Positions 5,739 to 13,326 are shown, counted from the stretch's first letter. The stretch is DNA of 16,022 nt from Christensenella sp964592155 (GCA_964592155.1 CAZQDA010000068.1:1-16022); one strand, 5' to 3'. The notes: a model not told the origin generated them from the letters alone. Made by a program: numbers and translations.

Positions 5739-7324
5739 CCACTGAGGAATACTGGAAGATCCGCGCGATCGAGGACAAGATCGCCACGATCGAGGAGGCA
5801 AACAGGCAGATACGTTCTATGCGCAGGATATTCCGTGGGGCGCAAAAGCAGCTTAAGACGGAAATAGAGCGCATTTTGAAGAGTATTTCCGGGGATATGA
5901 CGGAAGCCAGGCGGATCATAAGTATCACCGAGCTTTCCAAGCTGCGGCAGCAATATGCGCAGTTGATCGCTATGCAGGGTGATCCTAAGAGCGCCCGGTT
6001 CGCAAATAAGCTGATGGATACACTGTATCGATCCAATCGTGTGACACGACTGGATGCGATGCTTGTACAGGTGAAATATTACAGCGCACAGCTTTACGGA
6101 GATTCCGCAAAAGCGATGCGCCAGGCATTGACTGACTCAGCTTGCACGGCATATTTTCGAAAGATATTTGGATTCGAGCAGCTTGCCGGGGTGGAGCTTC
6201 AGTGGGCGACGCTTGACGCGCGCAGGATGGACGTCCTTCTTTCCTCCAACTGGAGCGGAAAGAATTGGAGCGACCGGCTGTGGGGACACATCAGCAATTT
6301 TGACCAAAAGCTGCAGGACGTGATCGGGCGCGGAATGCTAACCGGGGAAGACACGCACAAGATGGCGGCGGAGCTCTCCAAGCTGACCAACAGCGCCCGA
6401 AAGAACGCGGAGCGACTTATGCGCACGGAAACGGCGCAGATAGCCGAACAAGCTCAGCAGATGGCATACGATGAATTTGGCGTTGAGCGATACCGCTTTT
6501 TGGCAACGCTCGACCTGAAAACATCTGAAACATGCCGGATGATGGACGGAAAGGTGTTCCCGAGGAAGAAAGCAAAGACGGGGATCAATTTCCCGCCATT
6601 GCATCCGAACTGCAGGTCGACGACAATCCCGGAGATGGAGGATATGGATCTGCTGGTACAGGAGCGCGCGGCGCGTGATCCGGTGACGGGCAAAACAGTT
6701 TCTGTTAAGGACACGACGTATAAAGAGTGGTACAGGACAAGAGTTTTCGAGGACATGAAGGACTTGGGGCGAAGAACTTCTGCGCGCGGCGCAGCCTTTT
6801 CACAGGAAGCTGCGGACACGCTATATCCTGACTTGAAGCCCAAAGCGAAGGATGCTATGATTAAGGTACACAACGATGTTCTGGATTATGGGCTGAAGTA
6901 TGGCAGAGAAAAAGCGGTGGCCATTGACTGGAAGACGGGAAAGCGATTAAAAGCTGGCACAGGCATGAAAAACAGTGTTCAACTTGACACGGGGAAATAT
7001 CCGGAGGGCTCGGTGATCGTGGTACACAATCACCCGTCCGGGAGCAGTTTCTCCGTGGCGGATATGGTTTCCCTGAATCTGAAAAAAGAGCGGCGGACAA
7101 TGGCAGTGCAGGGGAATAATGGTGCTTCATATTCCCTGAGCATCGGCAAAGGCGTGCGGCTTAATGAAAGCGATATAAAGATAAAAGAAGGACTTACCTA
7201 TCAGGTGGAGCAGCTGCGGGAGATATTATATGAACCGGGCATGACACGCAACGAATTAAGTCACCGGGTAATGAAGGAGATTGCGGAAAGCTATGGATGG
7301 GAATACAAAAGAAAAAATCCGTGA
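5735..7324 (+). CDS. MuF/SPP1 gp7-like minor head protein with C-terminal JAB/MPN-like domain
   Basis: A 529-residue fusion. Residues about 1-300 are the minor head protein, with a helical N-terminus and a classic Phage_Mu_F module ending around 'RLMRTETAQIAEQAQQMAY' (227-245). Cys267 ('ETCRMMDGKVF') and 'PPLHPNCRSTT' (287-297, His290 and Cys293) also mark the module. Such proteins sit at the portal and can be injected with DNA. After a linker, residues about 370-529 form a second domain with 'VIVVHNHPSGSSFSVADM' (427-444). His431, His433, Ser440 and Asp443 resemble a JAMM zinc metalloprotease or RadC-type site, with one residue less spacing than the usual HxH-x7-SxxD. A catalytic glutamate is not certain (possibly Glu424 or Glu393). 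MuF proteins with variable C-terminal effector domains are known in temperate phages. Here the added domain could be a peptidase effector, a maturation protease or an inactive relative. Confidence 0.85.
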   Translation: MTTEEYWKIRAIEDKIATIEEANRQIRSMRRIFRGAQKQLKTEIERILKSISGDMTEARRIISITELSKLRQQYAQLIAMQGDPKSARFANKLMDTLYRSNRVTRLDAMLVQVKYYSAQLYGDSAKAMRQALTDSACTAYFRKIFGFEQLAGVELQWATLDARRMDVLLSSNWSGKNWSDRLWGHISNFDQKLQDVIGRGMLTGEDTHKMAAELSKLTNSARKNAERLMRTETAQIAEQAQQMAYDEFGVERYRFLATLDLKTSETCRMMDGKVFPRKKAKTGINFPPLHPNCRSTTIPEMEDMDLLVQERAARDPVTGKTVSVKDTTYKEWYRTRVFEDMKDLGRRTSARGAAFSQEAADTLYPDLKPKAKDAMIKVHNDVLDYGLKYGREKAVAIDWKTGKRLKAGTGMKNSVQLDTGKYPEGSVIVVHNHPSGSSFSVADMVSLNLKKERRTMAVQGNNGASYSLSIGKGVRLNESDIKIKEGLTYQVEQLREILYEPGMTRNELSHRVMKEIAESYGWEYKRKNP

Positions 7325-7565
7325 GATCATGCGAAAAGGGAATGAAATCATGCAGCAGATTGGCATTGCGGATAAAAACCTGCGCAAGCGGTTCACGCCG
7401 GAGGAATTGAAGCATATCGAGGCGGTAGAGAAAACATATTCAGGGGCAGAGATCAGCGCGCACATGGAGCAGGTTTTTGACTGGTACCTAGCACTTGACT
7501 ACGAGGAAAGCGAAGAGGAGCGTTATGCGTATTACCGTGAAATGCTGAACATGACGCTCAAATAA
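7293..7565 (+). CDS. Small acidic helical protein overlapping the MuF-JAB gene; possible partner/immunity protein
   Basis: About 90 residues, helical, with a basic N-terminus and an acidic C-terminus ('YLALDYEESEEERYAYYREML'). I do not recognise the family. It overlaps the end of the MuF-JAB gene by 32 bp in another frame and is followed at once by a terminator. Starts at TTG 7281, ATG 7293 and ATG 7329 are possible. I chose 7293 because AAGGAG (7274-7279) is upstream of it and lies directly against the TTG. A small gene tightly coupled behind a MuF protein with an effector-like tail is the classic place for a cognate inhibitor, but that is only positional inference. It could also be a head accessory protein. 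Confidence 0.6.
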   Translation: MDGNTKEKIREIMRKGNEIMQQIGIADKNLRKRFTPEELKHIEAVEKTYSGAEISAHMEQVFDWYLALDYEESEEERYAYYREMLNMTLK

Positions 7566-7581
7566 AGAACCATAAAGAACC
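7562..7581 (+). repeat. Exact tandem duplication of a 10-mer
   Basis: ATAAAGAACC occurs twice back to back (7562-7571 and 7572-7581). The first copy contains the stop codon of the preceding small ORF and the second touches the terminator stem. It may be a simple slippage duplication or a short protein-binding repeat. Confidence 0.7.
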
Positions 7582-7582
7582 G

Positions 7583-7606
7583 AAAAAGCCGAAAGGCTTT
7601 TTTTGT
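7583..7606 (+). terminator. Rho-independent terminator in front of the methyltransferase gene
   Basis: AAAAAGCC (7583-7590) pairs perfectly with GGCTTTTT (7595-7602) around a GAAA tetraloop, and the T-run continues to 7604. This is a compact, canonical intrinsic terminator. It lies inside the structural operon, so late transcription must pass it. Confidence 0.85.
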
Positions 7607-7682
7607 TTTACCAATTTTTGAATTATATACAGCACTCCCCCTGCCGTGTATGAAATAAATAGAAAAAAAGGAGTAGAACAAT

Positions 7683-8408
7683 TTGACACAAACACAATCA
7701 GGTTATGAGATCCTGCAGGGAGATGTGCTGCAGATGATTAGGTCATTCAAACCGGGGAGTTTTGATGGAATCGTTACCGATCCGCCGTACGCATCGGGAG
7801 GATCGACAAAAACGGAAAAAAGCAAGTCGACGCAGGAAAAGTATTCCTCGTCAAAAAACGCGCCACCGGCATTCGACGGAGACGCGAAGGATCAACGTTC
7901 ATGGACACGGTGGGCTGCGGAGTGGCTTGCGGATGCGCGTAAGGTTTGCAAGCAGGGCGCGCCGCTGTGCATGTTTATCGATTGGCGGCAGCTTCCTGCC
8001 GCGACGGACGCGCTGCAATGGGCCGGATGGGTATGGCGCGGCGTTGCTGTGTGGGATAAGGAAAACTCGCGCCCGCAAAAGGGACGATTCCGACAGCAGA
8101 CGGAATATATCGTCTGGGGCTCCAACGGAGATATGCCGCTTGCTCGCCCTGTATCCTGTCTGCCCGGTGTATTCCGATATCGGAATACACAGAATCGCAT
8201 CCATTTGACGCAGAAGCCGCTGGAGCTGATGCGGGAGGTGGTGAGGATCGTGGAGCCGTTTGGCAGGATACTCGATCCGTTCGCCGGATCGGGTACGACG
8301 ATACTGGCCGCGCTGATGGAAGGATATGAGGCGGTGGGCATCGAGGATTCGGAATACTATGCAGCTGCGGCGCGCGTACGACTCCAAGAATTTTTAAAAT
8401 CCGTGTAA
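7683..8408 (+). CDS. Orphan DNA adenine methyltransferase (beta-class order, DPPY)
   Basis: A 241-residue SAM-dependent DNA methyltransferase. Motif IV 'TDPPYASGG' (32-40) comes first, then a target-recognition region, 'HLTQKP' (174-179), and the SAM-binding motif I 'DPFAGSGTT' (198-206). 'GYEAVGIEDSEYY' (214-226) follows. Motif IV before motif I is the beta-class permutation; DPPY suggests N6-adenine, with N4-cytosine less likely. No restriction gene is adjacent, so it probably protects phage DNA or modifies packaging or regulatory sites; the target sequence cannot be read. The TTG start at 7683 is supported by AAAGGAG (7667-7673) and by the need to keep 'YEILQGDVL' upstream of motif IV. The gene sits between two terminator-like hairpins within the head operon, which is typical of an inserted cargo gene. 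A weak -10-like TATATA is at 7624-7629 without a good -35. Confidence 0.88.
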   Translation: MTQTQSGYEILQGDVLQMIRSFKPGSFDGIVTDPPYASGGSTKTEKSKSTQEKYSSSKNAPPAFDGDAKDQRSWTRWAAEWLADARKVCKQGAPLCMFIDWRQLPAATDALQWAGWVWRGVAVWDKENSRPQKGRFRQQTEYIVWGSNGDMPLARPVSCLPGVFRYRNTQNRIHLTQKPLELMREVVRIVEPFGRILDPFAGSGTTILAALMEGYEAVGIEDSEYYAAAARVRLQEFLKSV

Positions 8409-8430
8409 AGGCCTTTAAACGGGCTTTTTT
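8407..8430 (+). terminator. Weak terminator-like hairpin after the methyltransferase gene
   Basis: Bases 8407-8413 (AAAGGCC) can pair with 8422-8428 (GGCTTTT), including one G.T pair, around an 8-nt loop. The T-run ends at 8430. The stem begins inside the stop codon. It is weaker than the hairpin at 7583-7606, but the two bracket the methyltransferase gene. Confidence 0.45.
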
Positions 8431-8473
8431 ATTGATCAAAAGCCGTACAAACGGCGGAAAGGAACACAAGAAA

Positions 8474-9043
8474 ATGGAAAAAAGATGGATGACGCCGTTT
8501 TTAGCGGCGGATGGTGGTGGAGCCGGGGGCGATGGAGATCCTGCGTCGCCGGATCCGCAGCAGGAGCAGAGTTTTGACGATGTACTGAAAAACGAGGCAT
8601 ATAAGCAGGCGTTTGACGAGCGTGTACAAAAGGCGGTCAATGACGGCAAGGCCGCGTGGGATCAGAAGCAGAAAAAAGCGGCTGAAGCCAAAAAGATGGA
8701 GGCGCTGCCGGACGACCAGAAAGCACAGGCGTTGCTGCAGGCGGAAAAACAACGTGCGGACAAGCTGCAGGAGGAAAAGGACGCGATCCTCTTGAAGCAA
8801 ACTGCGACATCGCTGCTCTCGGAAAAGAAATTGCCGATCGAAGCGGTAGAGTTTGTATTGGGCAAGGATGAGGACGCGACCAAGGCAAATGTCGAGGGCT
8901 TTAGCGCGATGTTTGCGGCAGCCGTCGCAAAGGAAGTAAAAGAAAAGATTCCGGGTTATACGCCAAAGGCAGCAACGGACAGCGGGAGCGGATCCGGTGG
9001 GTTTATGGCTGCGATCCGCGAAAATCAGGCGAAACGTAAATAA
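8474..9043 (+). CDS. Capsid scaffold protein (DUF4355 / YqbD type)
   Basis: About 189 residues with the usual scaffold look. There is a short N-terminus, a Gly/Asp/Pro/Gln-rich low-complexity stretch, and a long charged coiled coil around residues 30-110 with repeated Lys/Gln/Glu/Ala. The C-terminal part contains 'LPIEAVEFVLGKDEDATKANVEGFSAMF' and the basic end 'FMAAIRENQAKRK', which I recall from DUF4355 scaffolds. It lies immediately before the capsid gene, as in skin/PBSX. It directs prohead assembly and leaves before DNA filling. I chose ATG 8474, which follows GGAAAGGAA, rather than the upstream TTG at 8432, which overlaps the hairpin after the methyltransferase gene. Confidence 0.8.
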   Translation: MEKRWMTPFLAADGGGAGGDGDPASPDPQQEQSFDDVLKNEAYKQAFDERVQKAVNDGKAAWDQKQKKAAEAKKMEALPDDQKAQALLQAEKQRADKLQEEKDAILLKQTATSLLSEKKLPIEAVEFVLGKDEDATKANVEGFSAMFAAAVAKEVKEKIPGYTPKAATDSGSGSGGFMAAIRENQAKRK

Positions 9044-9061
9044 AGAAAGAGAGGTAATATT

Positions 9062-10231
9062 ATGCCGGATACAGGATATTTGAAGGACAATCTCATTGGT
9101 ATGATTCCAGAGGAAATGGCGGAGGAGATCATAAAAATAGTGACGCAGGGTTCTGCGCTGCTACGACTCTCGACCGTACAGGAGATGAAAACGGACAAAA
9201 AAAAGATCCCGGTACTGACGGATGGGCCGGGCGCATATTGGGTCGGAGAGGGCGAGCGTATCGAGACGAGCACGGCGACATGGATCTATCCGGAGCTGGA
9301 AGCAAAGAAGCTGGCGGTCATCATCCCCGTGACTAAGGAAAAGATGGAAGATCCGTTCATCGAAGTGCTGGAGGAACTGAAACCGTATGTGGGGGAAGCA
9401 TTCTATCAATCGATTGACGCAGCCGGTTTTTTTGGAACTGGGCCTTTTGTAAAGCACATTTATGGTGAGGCTGCGAGTGTGGGAAATGTATACACACAGG
9501 CTGCGAACGAAAAGTTCGATATCGCGGTTTCCGAAGCGATGGGCACGGTGGAGGAGCGTGGCTATGATGTGGACGGCTGGGCTGCCTCGCGCGGTGTGAA
9601 GAAGACAATCCGCAGTCTGCGCGACGCAAACGGGAATAAGCTGTTTGTAGAGGGGATCAACGGGAGTGAGTTTTACAACGTTCCGATCGACTTCTGCGGC
9701 AATCAAGCATGGGACGTGGATAAGGCCAGCATGATCGGTGGTATGTTCGCAAGATATTCGCTCGTCGGGATGCGCGCGGACATTGAATATCAGATCCTGA
9801 CGGAAGCGACGCTGCAGAACGTGATCATGCCGGACGGAAAACCTTTGTCTCTCGCGGAAAACGACATGATCGCGTTGAAAGCAACAATGCGCATGGGTTA
9901 TCTGTGCGTGAAGCCGGAGGCGTTTTGTGTGGTTGCGCCAAACGCTACCAAGCTTGGCACATTGACCGTAACGTCTGCGGCGGGAACAGAGGCGGGGAAT
10001 ACAGCGCTGAGTGTGACGCCGACGCTCGGAGAGGGCAACAATTATGTGTATAAGGTCGGAGACAAAGCCGCTACGCCAGCGTATGGCCACAAGCTGACCA
10101 AAGGCTGGACACAATGGAACGGCACCGATGATATTACGGAGGTGACCGGAAAGGTGCTGACACTCGCGGAGGTAAGCGGCCTGAAAGAAGCACGGAAGGT
10201 CGGCAGCGTGACCGTAACGGCAAAGGCATAA
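9062..10231 (+). CDS. Major capsid protein (HK97 fold) with C-terminal Ig-like extension
   Basis: A 389-residue capsid protein. Residues 1-295 are the shell domain, with segments such as 'AKKLAVIIPVTKEKMED' (81-97) and 'MIGGMFARYSLVGMRADIEYQI' (224-245) that fit the YqbE/HK97-like capsid family. There is no N-terminal delta domain, consistent with the separate scaffold gene. From about 298 a distinct domain begins: 'LGTLTVTSAAGTEAGNTALSVTP', then a Tyr/Lys/Trp-containing middle, ending 'RKVGSVTVTAKA'. This is beta-rich and resembles the C-terminal Ig-like surface domain fused to many Firmicutes phage capsids, which may decorate the shell or bind surfaces. A good ribosome site (GAGAGG, about 9047-9053) serves this highly expressed gene. 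Confidence 0.9.
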   Translation: MPDTGYLKDNLIGMIPEEMAEEIIKIVTQGSALLRLSTVQEMKTDKKKIPVLTDGPGAYWVGEGERIETSTATWIYPELEAKKLAVIIPVTKEKMEDPFIEVLEELKPYVGEAFYQSIDAAGFFGTGPFVKHIYGEAASVGNVYTQAANEKFDIAVSEAMGTVEERGYDVDGWAASRGVKKTIRSLRDANGNKLFVEGINGSEFYNVPIDFCGNQAWDVDKASMIGGMFARYSLVGMRADIEYQILTEATLQNVIMPDGKPLSLAENDMIALKATMRMGYLCVKPEAFCVVAPNATKLGTLTVTSAAGTEAGNTALSVTPTLGEGNNYVYKVGDKAATPAYGHKLTKGWTQWNGTDDITEVTGKVLTLAEVSGLKEARKVGSVTVTAKA

Positions 10232-10234
10232 GGC

Positions 10235-10564
10235 ATGAGCACGGAAGAAATCATTGCGACAGCGGCAAGTTTGGCGGGGAAAGAGATCCCGCCCTCCGCC
10301 GTTTTGATGTGGGAGCTCTGCAGGCAAGAGATGCTCAATTATACCAACCGAGCGGAGCTGCCAAAGGAGCTGGAGATGGTGGGCGTGCAGATACTGTCGG
10401 ATGTTTTCAAGTCCGGCAGCGGCGCGCAGGCCGAGGTCGTGCAATCGATCGGCGAAGGCGATGTCAACATAACATTTGCGAGCATTCAGGGCGGTATGGA
10501 AGCATGGGAGCGATATAAATCTCAATTGAAGCAGTTCAGGAGGTTTGCGCGGAACGGAGGATAA
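10235..10564 (+). CDS. Head-tail connector / adaptor protein (YqbG, SPP1 gp15/HK97 gp6-like)
   Basis: 109 residues, mostly helical: 'EEIIATAASLAGKEIPPSAVLMWELCRQEMLNYTN', then 'LEMVGVQILSDVFKS', and a C-terminal 'ERYKSQLKQFRRFARNGG'. Length, helical pattern and location between the capsid gene and the head-closure gene match YqbG-type adaptors, which form a ring below the portal. It starts 3 nt after the capsid stop. Confidence 0.7.
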   Translation: MSTEEIIATAASLAGKEIPPSAVLMWELCRQEMLNYTNRAELPKELEMVGVQILSDVFKSGSGAQAEVVQSIGEGDVNITFASIQGGMEAWERYKSQLKQFRRFARNGG

Positions 10565-10565
10565 G

Positions 10566-10925
10566 ATGGATGCGGTCAAAAAAGCGGTAGAACGTCTGTA
10601 TCACGGCAAATGTACTGTGATCGAATATCGTAAGATTCGCAATGGGCAGACGAAGCAAACAGAATTCCGCGAGGAAGAAACGCTCCGTGATCAGCCATGC
10701 CGGTTATCGTTTGAAAGGATCGTTGCGGTGGATCGCGCGAGCGGGATGCCGAGTAAAAAGCTTTCAGTAAAACTCATTATTTCTCCAGACGTTACGATCC
10801 TGCCCGGATCAAAGGTGATTGTAACGCAGAATGGGATCGAGACCGCGTATCAGCGCAGCGGTGAGCCTGCTATTTATTCGTCGCATCAGGAGATCATGCT
10901 TGAGCTTTTTGACGGGTGGGCGTGA
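10566..10925 (+). CDS. Head closure / stopper-like protein (YqbH type)
   Basis: 119 residues, beta-rich, with 'GKCTVIEYRKIRNGQTKQTEFREEETLRDQPCRLSFERI' near the N-terminus and 'VKLIISPDVTILPGSKVIVTQNGIETAYQRSGEPAIYSSHQEIMLELFDGWA' at the end. The pattern 'P.C.LSF' followed by 'I..GSKI.V.QNG....Y..SG.P..Y..HQEI.LE' is one I associate with YqbH-type proteins that close the head after packaging. GGAGG at 10556-10560 sets ATG 10566 as the start; an in-frame TTG at 10545 lies inside the preceding gene. The stop overlaps the next ATG by one base. Confidence 0.72.
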   Translation: MDAVKKAVERLYHGKCTVIEYRKIRNGQTKQTEFREEETLRDQPCRLSFERIVAVDRASGMPSKKLSVKLIISPDVTILPGSKVIVTQNGIETAYQRSGEPAIYSSHQEIMLELFDGWA

Positions 10926-11389
10926 TGTCCGTTAAGGTGCGCTGCGACTACAGCCAGATAAAAGCTTTATGTCAAAAGATGAAGCGGGAAGCGAACTATT
11001 TCAGGATGATGGAGGAGCTCGCGCAGGATCTTGCGATGTATCTTCTTGCACTGGTCAAGAAAAGGACGCCGGTCGGTGTTTACCCGGAAGGATCGGGCGC
11101 AACGGGAGGAACGCTGCGGCGCGGATGGTCGGTCGGTTCGGTCAAAAAGCGCGGCGATGTGTACGAGGTTGAGGTTATCAACACAGTGGACTACGCATCA
11201 CACGTGGAATATGGACATCGGCAGATGCCGGGGCGGTATGTTCCGGCAATTGGTAAGCGTCTAAAGGCAAGCTGGGTGCCGGGGCGTTTCATGCTGACGA
11301 TATCCGAGGCGGAATTGCAGGTGCAGTCAAGGGCGATTATTGAGCGTAAGCTCAATAGGAAATTGAAGGAGATATTCAATGTTAAATGA
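10925..11389 (+). CDS. HK97 gp10-like tail completion protein (YqbI type)
   Basis: About 154 residues. It contains 'LVKKRTPVGVYPEGSGATGGTLRRGWSVG', with the recurrent 'TPVd.G.LR.gW' motif of HK97 gp10 family proteins, and then 'EVINTVDYASHVEYGHRQMPGRYVPAIGKRLKASWVPGRFML', including the family's 'YA.yvE.GHr...G.fv.G..ml' signature. It acts at the head-tail junction or on tail assembly. I chose ATG 10925, which overlaps the preceding TGA, over GTG 10916. The end overlaps the tail terminator gene by 11 bp. Confidence 0.82.
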   Translation: MSVKVRCDYSQIKALCQKMKREANYFRMMEELAQDLAMYLLALVKKRTPVGVYPEGSGATGGTLRRGWSVGSVKKRGDVYEVEVINTVDYASHVEYGHRQMPGRYVPAIGKRLKASWVPGRFMLTISEAELQVQSRAIIERKLNRKLKEIFNVK

Positions 11390-11798
11390 AATTGTGGCAG
11401 GGATCACAGCAAAGCTGAATGCTGTTTTTGGCGATGAATATGATATTTTCGTACAACCGCCAGAGCAGGAGATGGGTGAACGATGTTTTTTTGTAAATAT
11501 CCTGCGACCAGTACAAAAGCCGATGATCGGCATACGGAAGCATCGTGCTTATCCATTCAACATTTCCTATGTTTCCGCACATAGCGCAGCCGATCTTTAT
11601 GAAACGCTGGATCAGTTGACGGATGCAATGGAATGGATCACGCTCCATGATGGAAGTTTGATGCACGGAACTGGGATCAGCGGGGAGATTGTGGATGGGG
11701 TGCTGCAGTTTTTTGTAGGCTACAATACTTTTGTTTACACTGCTGTGAATGATAATTCAGAGAAGATGGAAAACCTAAAAATAACGATGAAAGGATGA
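11379..11798 (+). CDS. Tail terminator-like protein (YqbJ / DUF6838 type)
   Basis: 139 residues: 'MLNEIVAGITAKLNAVFGDEYDIFVQPPEQEMGERCFFVNIL' at the N-terminus, 'RAYPFNISYVSAHSAADLYETLDQLTDAMEWI' in the middle, and 'EIVDGVLQFFVGYNTFVY' near the end. The alternating beta-helix pattern and the position just before the sheath gene match the phage tail terminator family, which caps the tail tube at the head end. It overlaps the gp10-like gene by 11 bp and the next small ORF by a few bases. Confidence 0.75.
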   Translation: MLNEIVAGITAKLNAVFGDEYDIFVQPPEQEMGERCFFVNILRPVQKPMIGIRKHRAYPFNISYVSAHSAADLYETLDQLTDAMEWITLHDGSLMHGTGISGEIVDGVLQFFVGYNTFVYTAVNDNSEKMENLKITMKG

Positions 11799-11800
11799 TG

Positions 11801-11995
11801 ATGGTGGAATCAAAAAAGAAGGTAGAGCAGGAGCAGGCTGCGAAAGCACGGTATACAAAAGAGCAGCTGATCGCTGCAAAACGATATGCCGGAAAAACAG
11901 ATGCGCTGCGTGTGGTGCTACGCGATGGGAAATCCTATACGCTCATAGAAGCGGACGGGATGATTGAAAAATTTATGAAAGGAAAGGTAAAGTGA
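11801..11995 (+). CDS. Small lysine-rich protein upstream of the tail sheath
   Basis: About 64 residues. A charged helical lead rich in Lys/Glu/Gln precedes 'YTKEQLIAAKRYAGKTDALRVVLRDGKSYTLIEADGMIEKFMKGKVK'. Proteins of this size and pattern occupy the same slot in many PBSX-like prophages; no function is known to me. ATGs at 11795, 11798 and 11801 are adjacent. AGGA at 11792-11795 is best spaced for 11801. The stop is 1 nt before the sheath start, so co-translation is likely. Confidence 0.65.
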   Translation: MVESKKKVEQEQAAKARYTKEQLIAAKRYAGKTDALRVVLRDGKSYTLIEADGMIEKFMKGKVK

Positions 11996-11996
11996 T

Positions 11997-13310
11997 ATGG
12001 CTCTAGGAGGAGGAAAATTTGTAACGCAAAACAAGGTGCTGCCTGGTGCATATATTAATTTCGCAAGCCCGTCTGTGGCTGCGGATTCGATTGCGGACAG
12101 GGGAGTGGTGGCAATGCCGCTCATAATTGATTGGGGAGCGAGTGGAGAGGTGTTCAAAGTAGAAGCGGAGGAGTTTCAGAACGATTGTTTTAAAATTTTC
12201 GGCTATGACTATGGACATGAAAAGATGAAAGGCCTGCGGGATTTGTTCAAAAACGCAAAAACTGCATATTTTTACAGGCCGGAAGGAGGAACGCCAGCAT
12301 TTTGCGAATATGCGACGGCGAAGTATCCCGGTGTGCGTGGAAATAATATCCGGATCGTAATCCAGAAAAATGTGGACGACGATACAAAATATGACGTATC
12401 CACTTATGTCGACACAAAGAAGATCGATTTGCAGCGCGTAACGACAATGGCGGAGCTTCTTCCGAATGATTTTGTTACATTTAAGACGGACGCGACGATC
12501 ACGGAAGTGGCGGGAGCCAATCTTGCCGGCGGCGTGAATAAAGCGGACTTAACAGTCGCTGACTACCAGGCGTTTCTTGACAAGATCGAGGCATTTACGT
12601 TTCATGTTCTTGGAGTTGTAACGACGTCGGACGATGTACGCAGCCTATTTGCAGCCTTCACGCAGCGCATGCGTGACGAGATCGGAAAAAAGTTCCAGAC
12701 AGTTCTGTATCAATGCGGTGCTGCTGATTATGAAGGCGTGATCAATCTCGATAACAAGGTTACGGATGCGGGTGCGTCGGAGGCATCGCTTGTATATTGG
12801 ATTCTTGGGGCAGAAGCTGCATGCGATATCAGTAAAACGATCACAAACAAAGTTTATGACGGCGAGTTTACAGTGGAGGTAGATTATACGCAGGCGCAGC
12901 TCTCGGCAGGAATTGCGGCGGGCAAGCTGATGCTGCACAATGTAGGGAACGACGTGCGCGTACTTTCGGATATCAATTCGTTTACGTCCTTTGCGGAGGA
13001 TAAGACATCTGATTTCGCACAGAACCAGGTGATTCGAGTGATCGACGATATTGCCAACACGACAGCCGCATTATTTAACAACTATTACCTTGGCGCGATT
13101 CCGAATAACGCGAGCGGCAGGATCAGTCTGTGGAACGATATCGTTAAGCGGCACAAGGAGCTTGAAGCGGGCGGCGCAATTGAAGATTTCAATACGGATG
13201 ATATCAAGGTGCTGCCGGGCAATGACAAAAAGTCCGTTGTGATCAATGAAAAGATATCCGTTGCGAATGCTATGGCCCAGCTCTATATGAGTGTGGTCGT
13301 TTCGGAATAA
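11997..13310 (+). CDS. xkdK: Contractile tail sheath protein (XkdK/YqbK type)
   Basis: A 437-residue sheath protein. The start 'MALGGGKFVTQNKVLPGAYINF' is the characteristic XkdK opening. It is followed by 'RGVVAMPLIIDWGASGEVFKV', 'YPGVRGNNIRIVIQKN' (around 104-119), and a C-terminal 'QNQVIRVIDDIANTTAALFNNYYLGAIPNNASGRISLWNDIVKRHKELEAGGAIEDF'. These correspond to the conserved inner sheath domain. Its presence shows the phage has a contractile, myovirus-type tail, as Mu does, but with the PBSX family of protein. GGAAAGG near 11980 is the ribosome site. Confidence 0.93.
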   Translation: MALGGGKFVTQNKVLPGAYINFASPSVAADSIADRGVVAMPLIIDWGASGEVFKVEAEEFQNDCFKIFGYDYGHEKMKGLRDLFKNAKTAYFYRPEGGTPAFCEYATAKYPGVRGNNIRIVIQKNVDDDTKYDVSTYVDTKKIDLQRVTTMAELLPNDFVTFKTDATITEVAGANLAGGVNKADLTVADYQAFLDKIEAFTFHVLGVVTTSDDVRSLFAAFTQRMRDEIGKKFQTVLYQCGAADYEGVINLDNKVTDAGASEASLVYWILGAEAACDISKTITNKVYDGEFTVEVDYTQAQLSAGIAAGKLMLHNVGNDVRVLSDINSFTSFAEDKTSDFAQNQVIRVIDDIANTTAALFNNYYLGAIPNNASGRISLWNDIVKRHKELEAGGAIEDFNTDDIKVLPGNDKKSVVINEKISVANAMAQLYMSVVVSE

Positions 13311-13326
13311 GAGGAGGAGAAACAAA

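Noticed and set aside
7603..7629. Promoter for the methyltransferase gene (TTGTTT ... TATATA)
   Set aside because: The spacer is only about 15 bp and both boxes are poor in an AT-rich gap. Mentioned with the gene but not called.
8432..8473. Upstream TTG start for the scaffold gene
   Set aside because: It lies immediately after the hairpin behind the methyltransferase gene and has no ribosome site. The ATG at 8474 is preceded by GGAAAGGAA.
9161..10579. 472-codon open frame on the - strand across the capsid gene
   Set aside because: It is antisense to a clear HK97-fold capsid gene, has Arg/His/Cys-rich composition typical of a shadow frame, and has no ribosome site or family signature.
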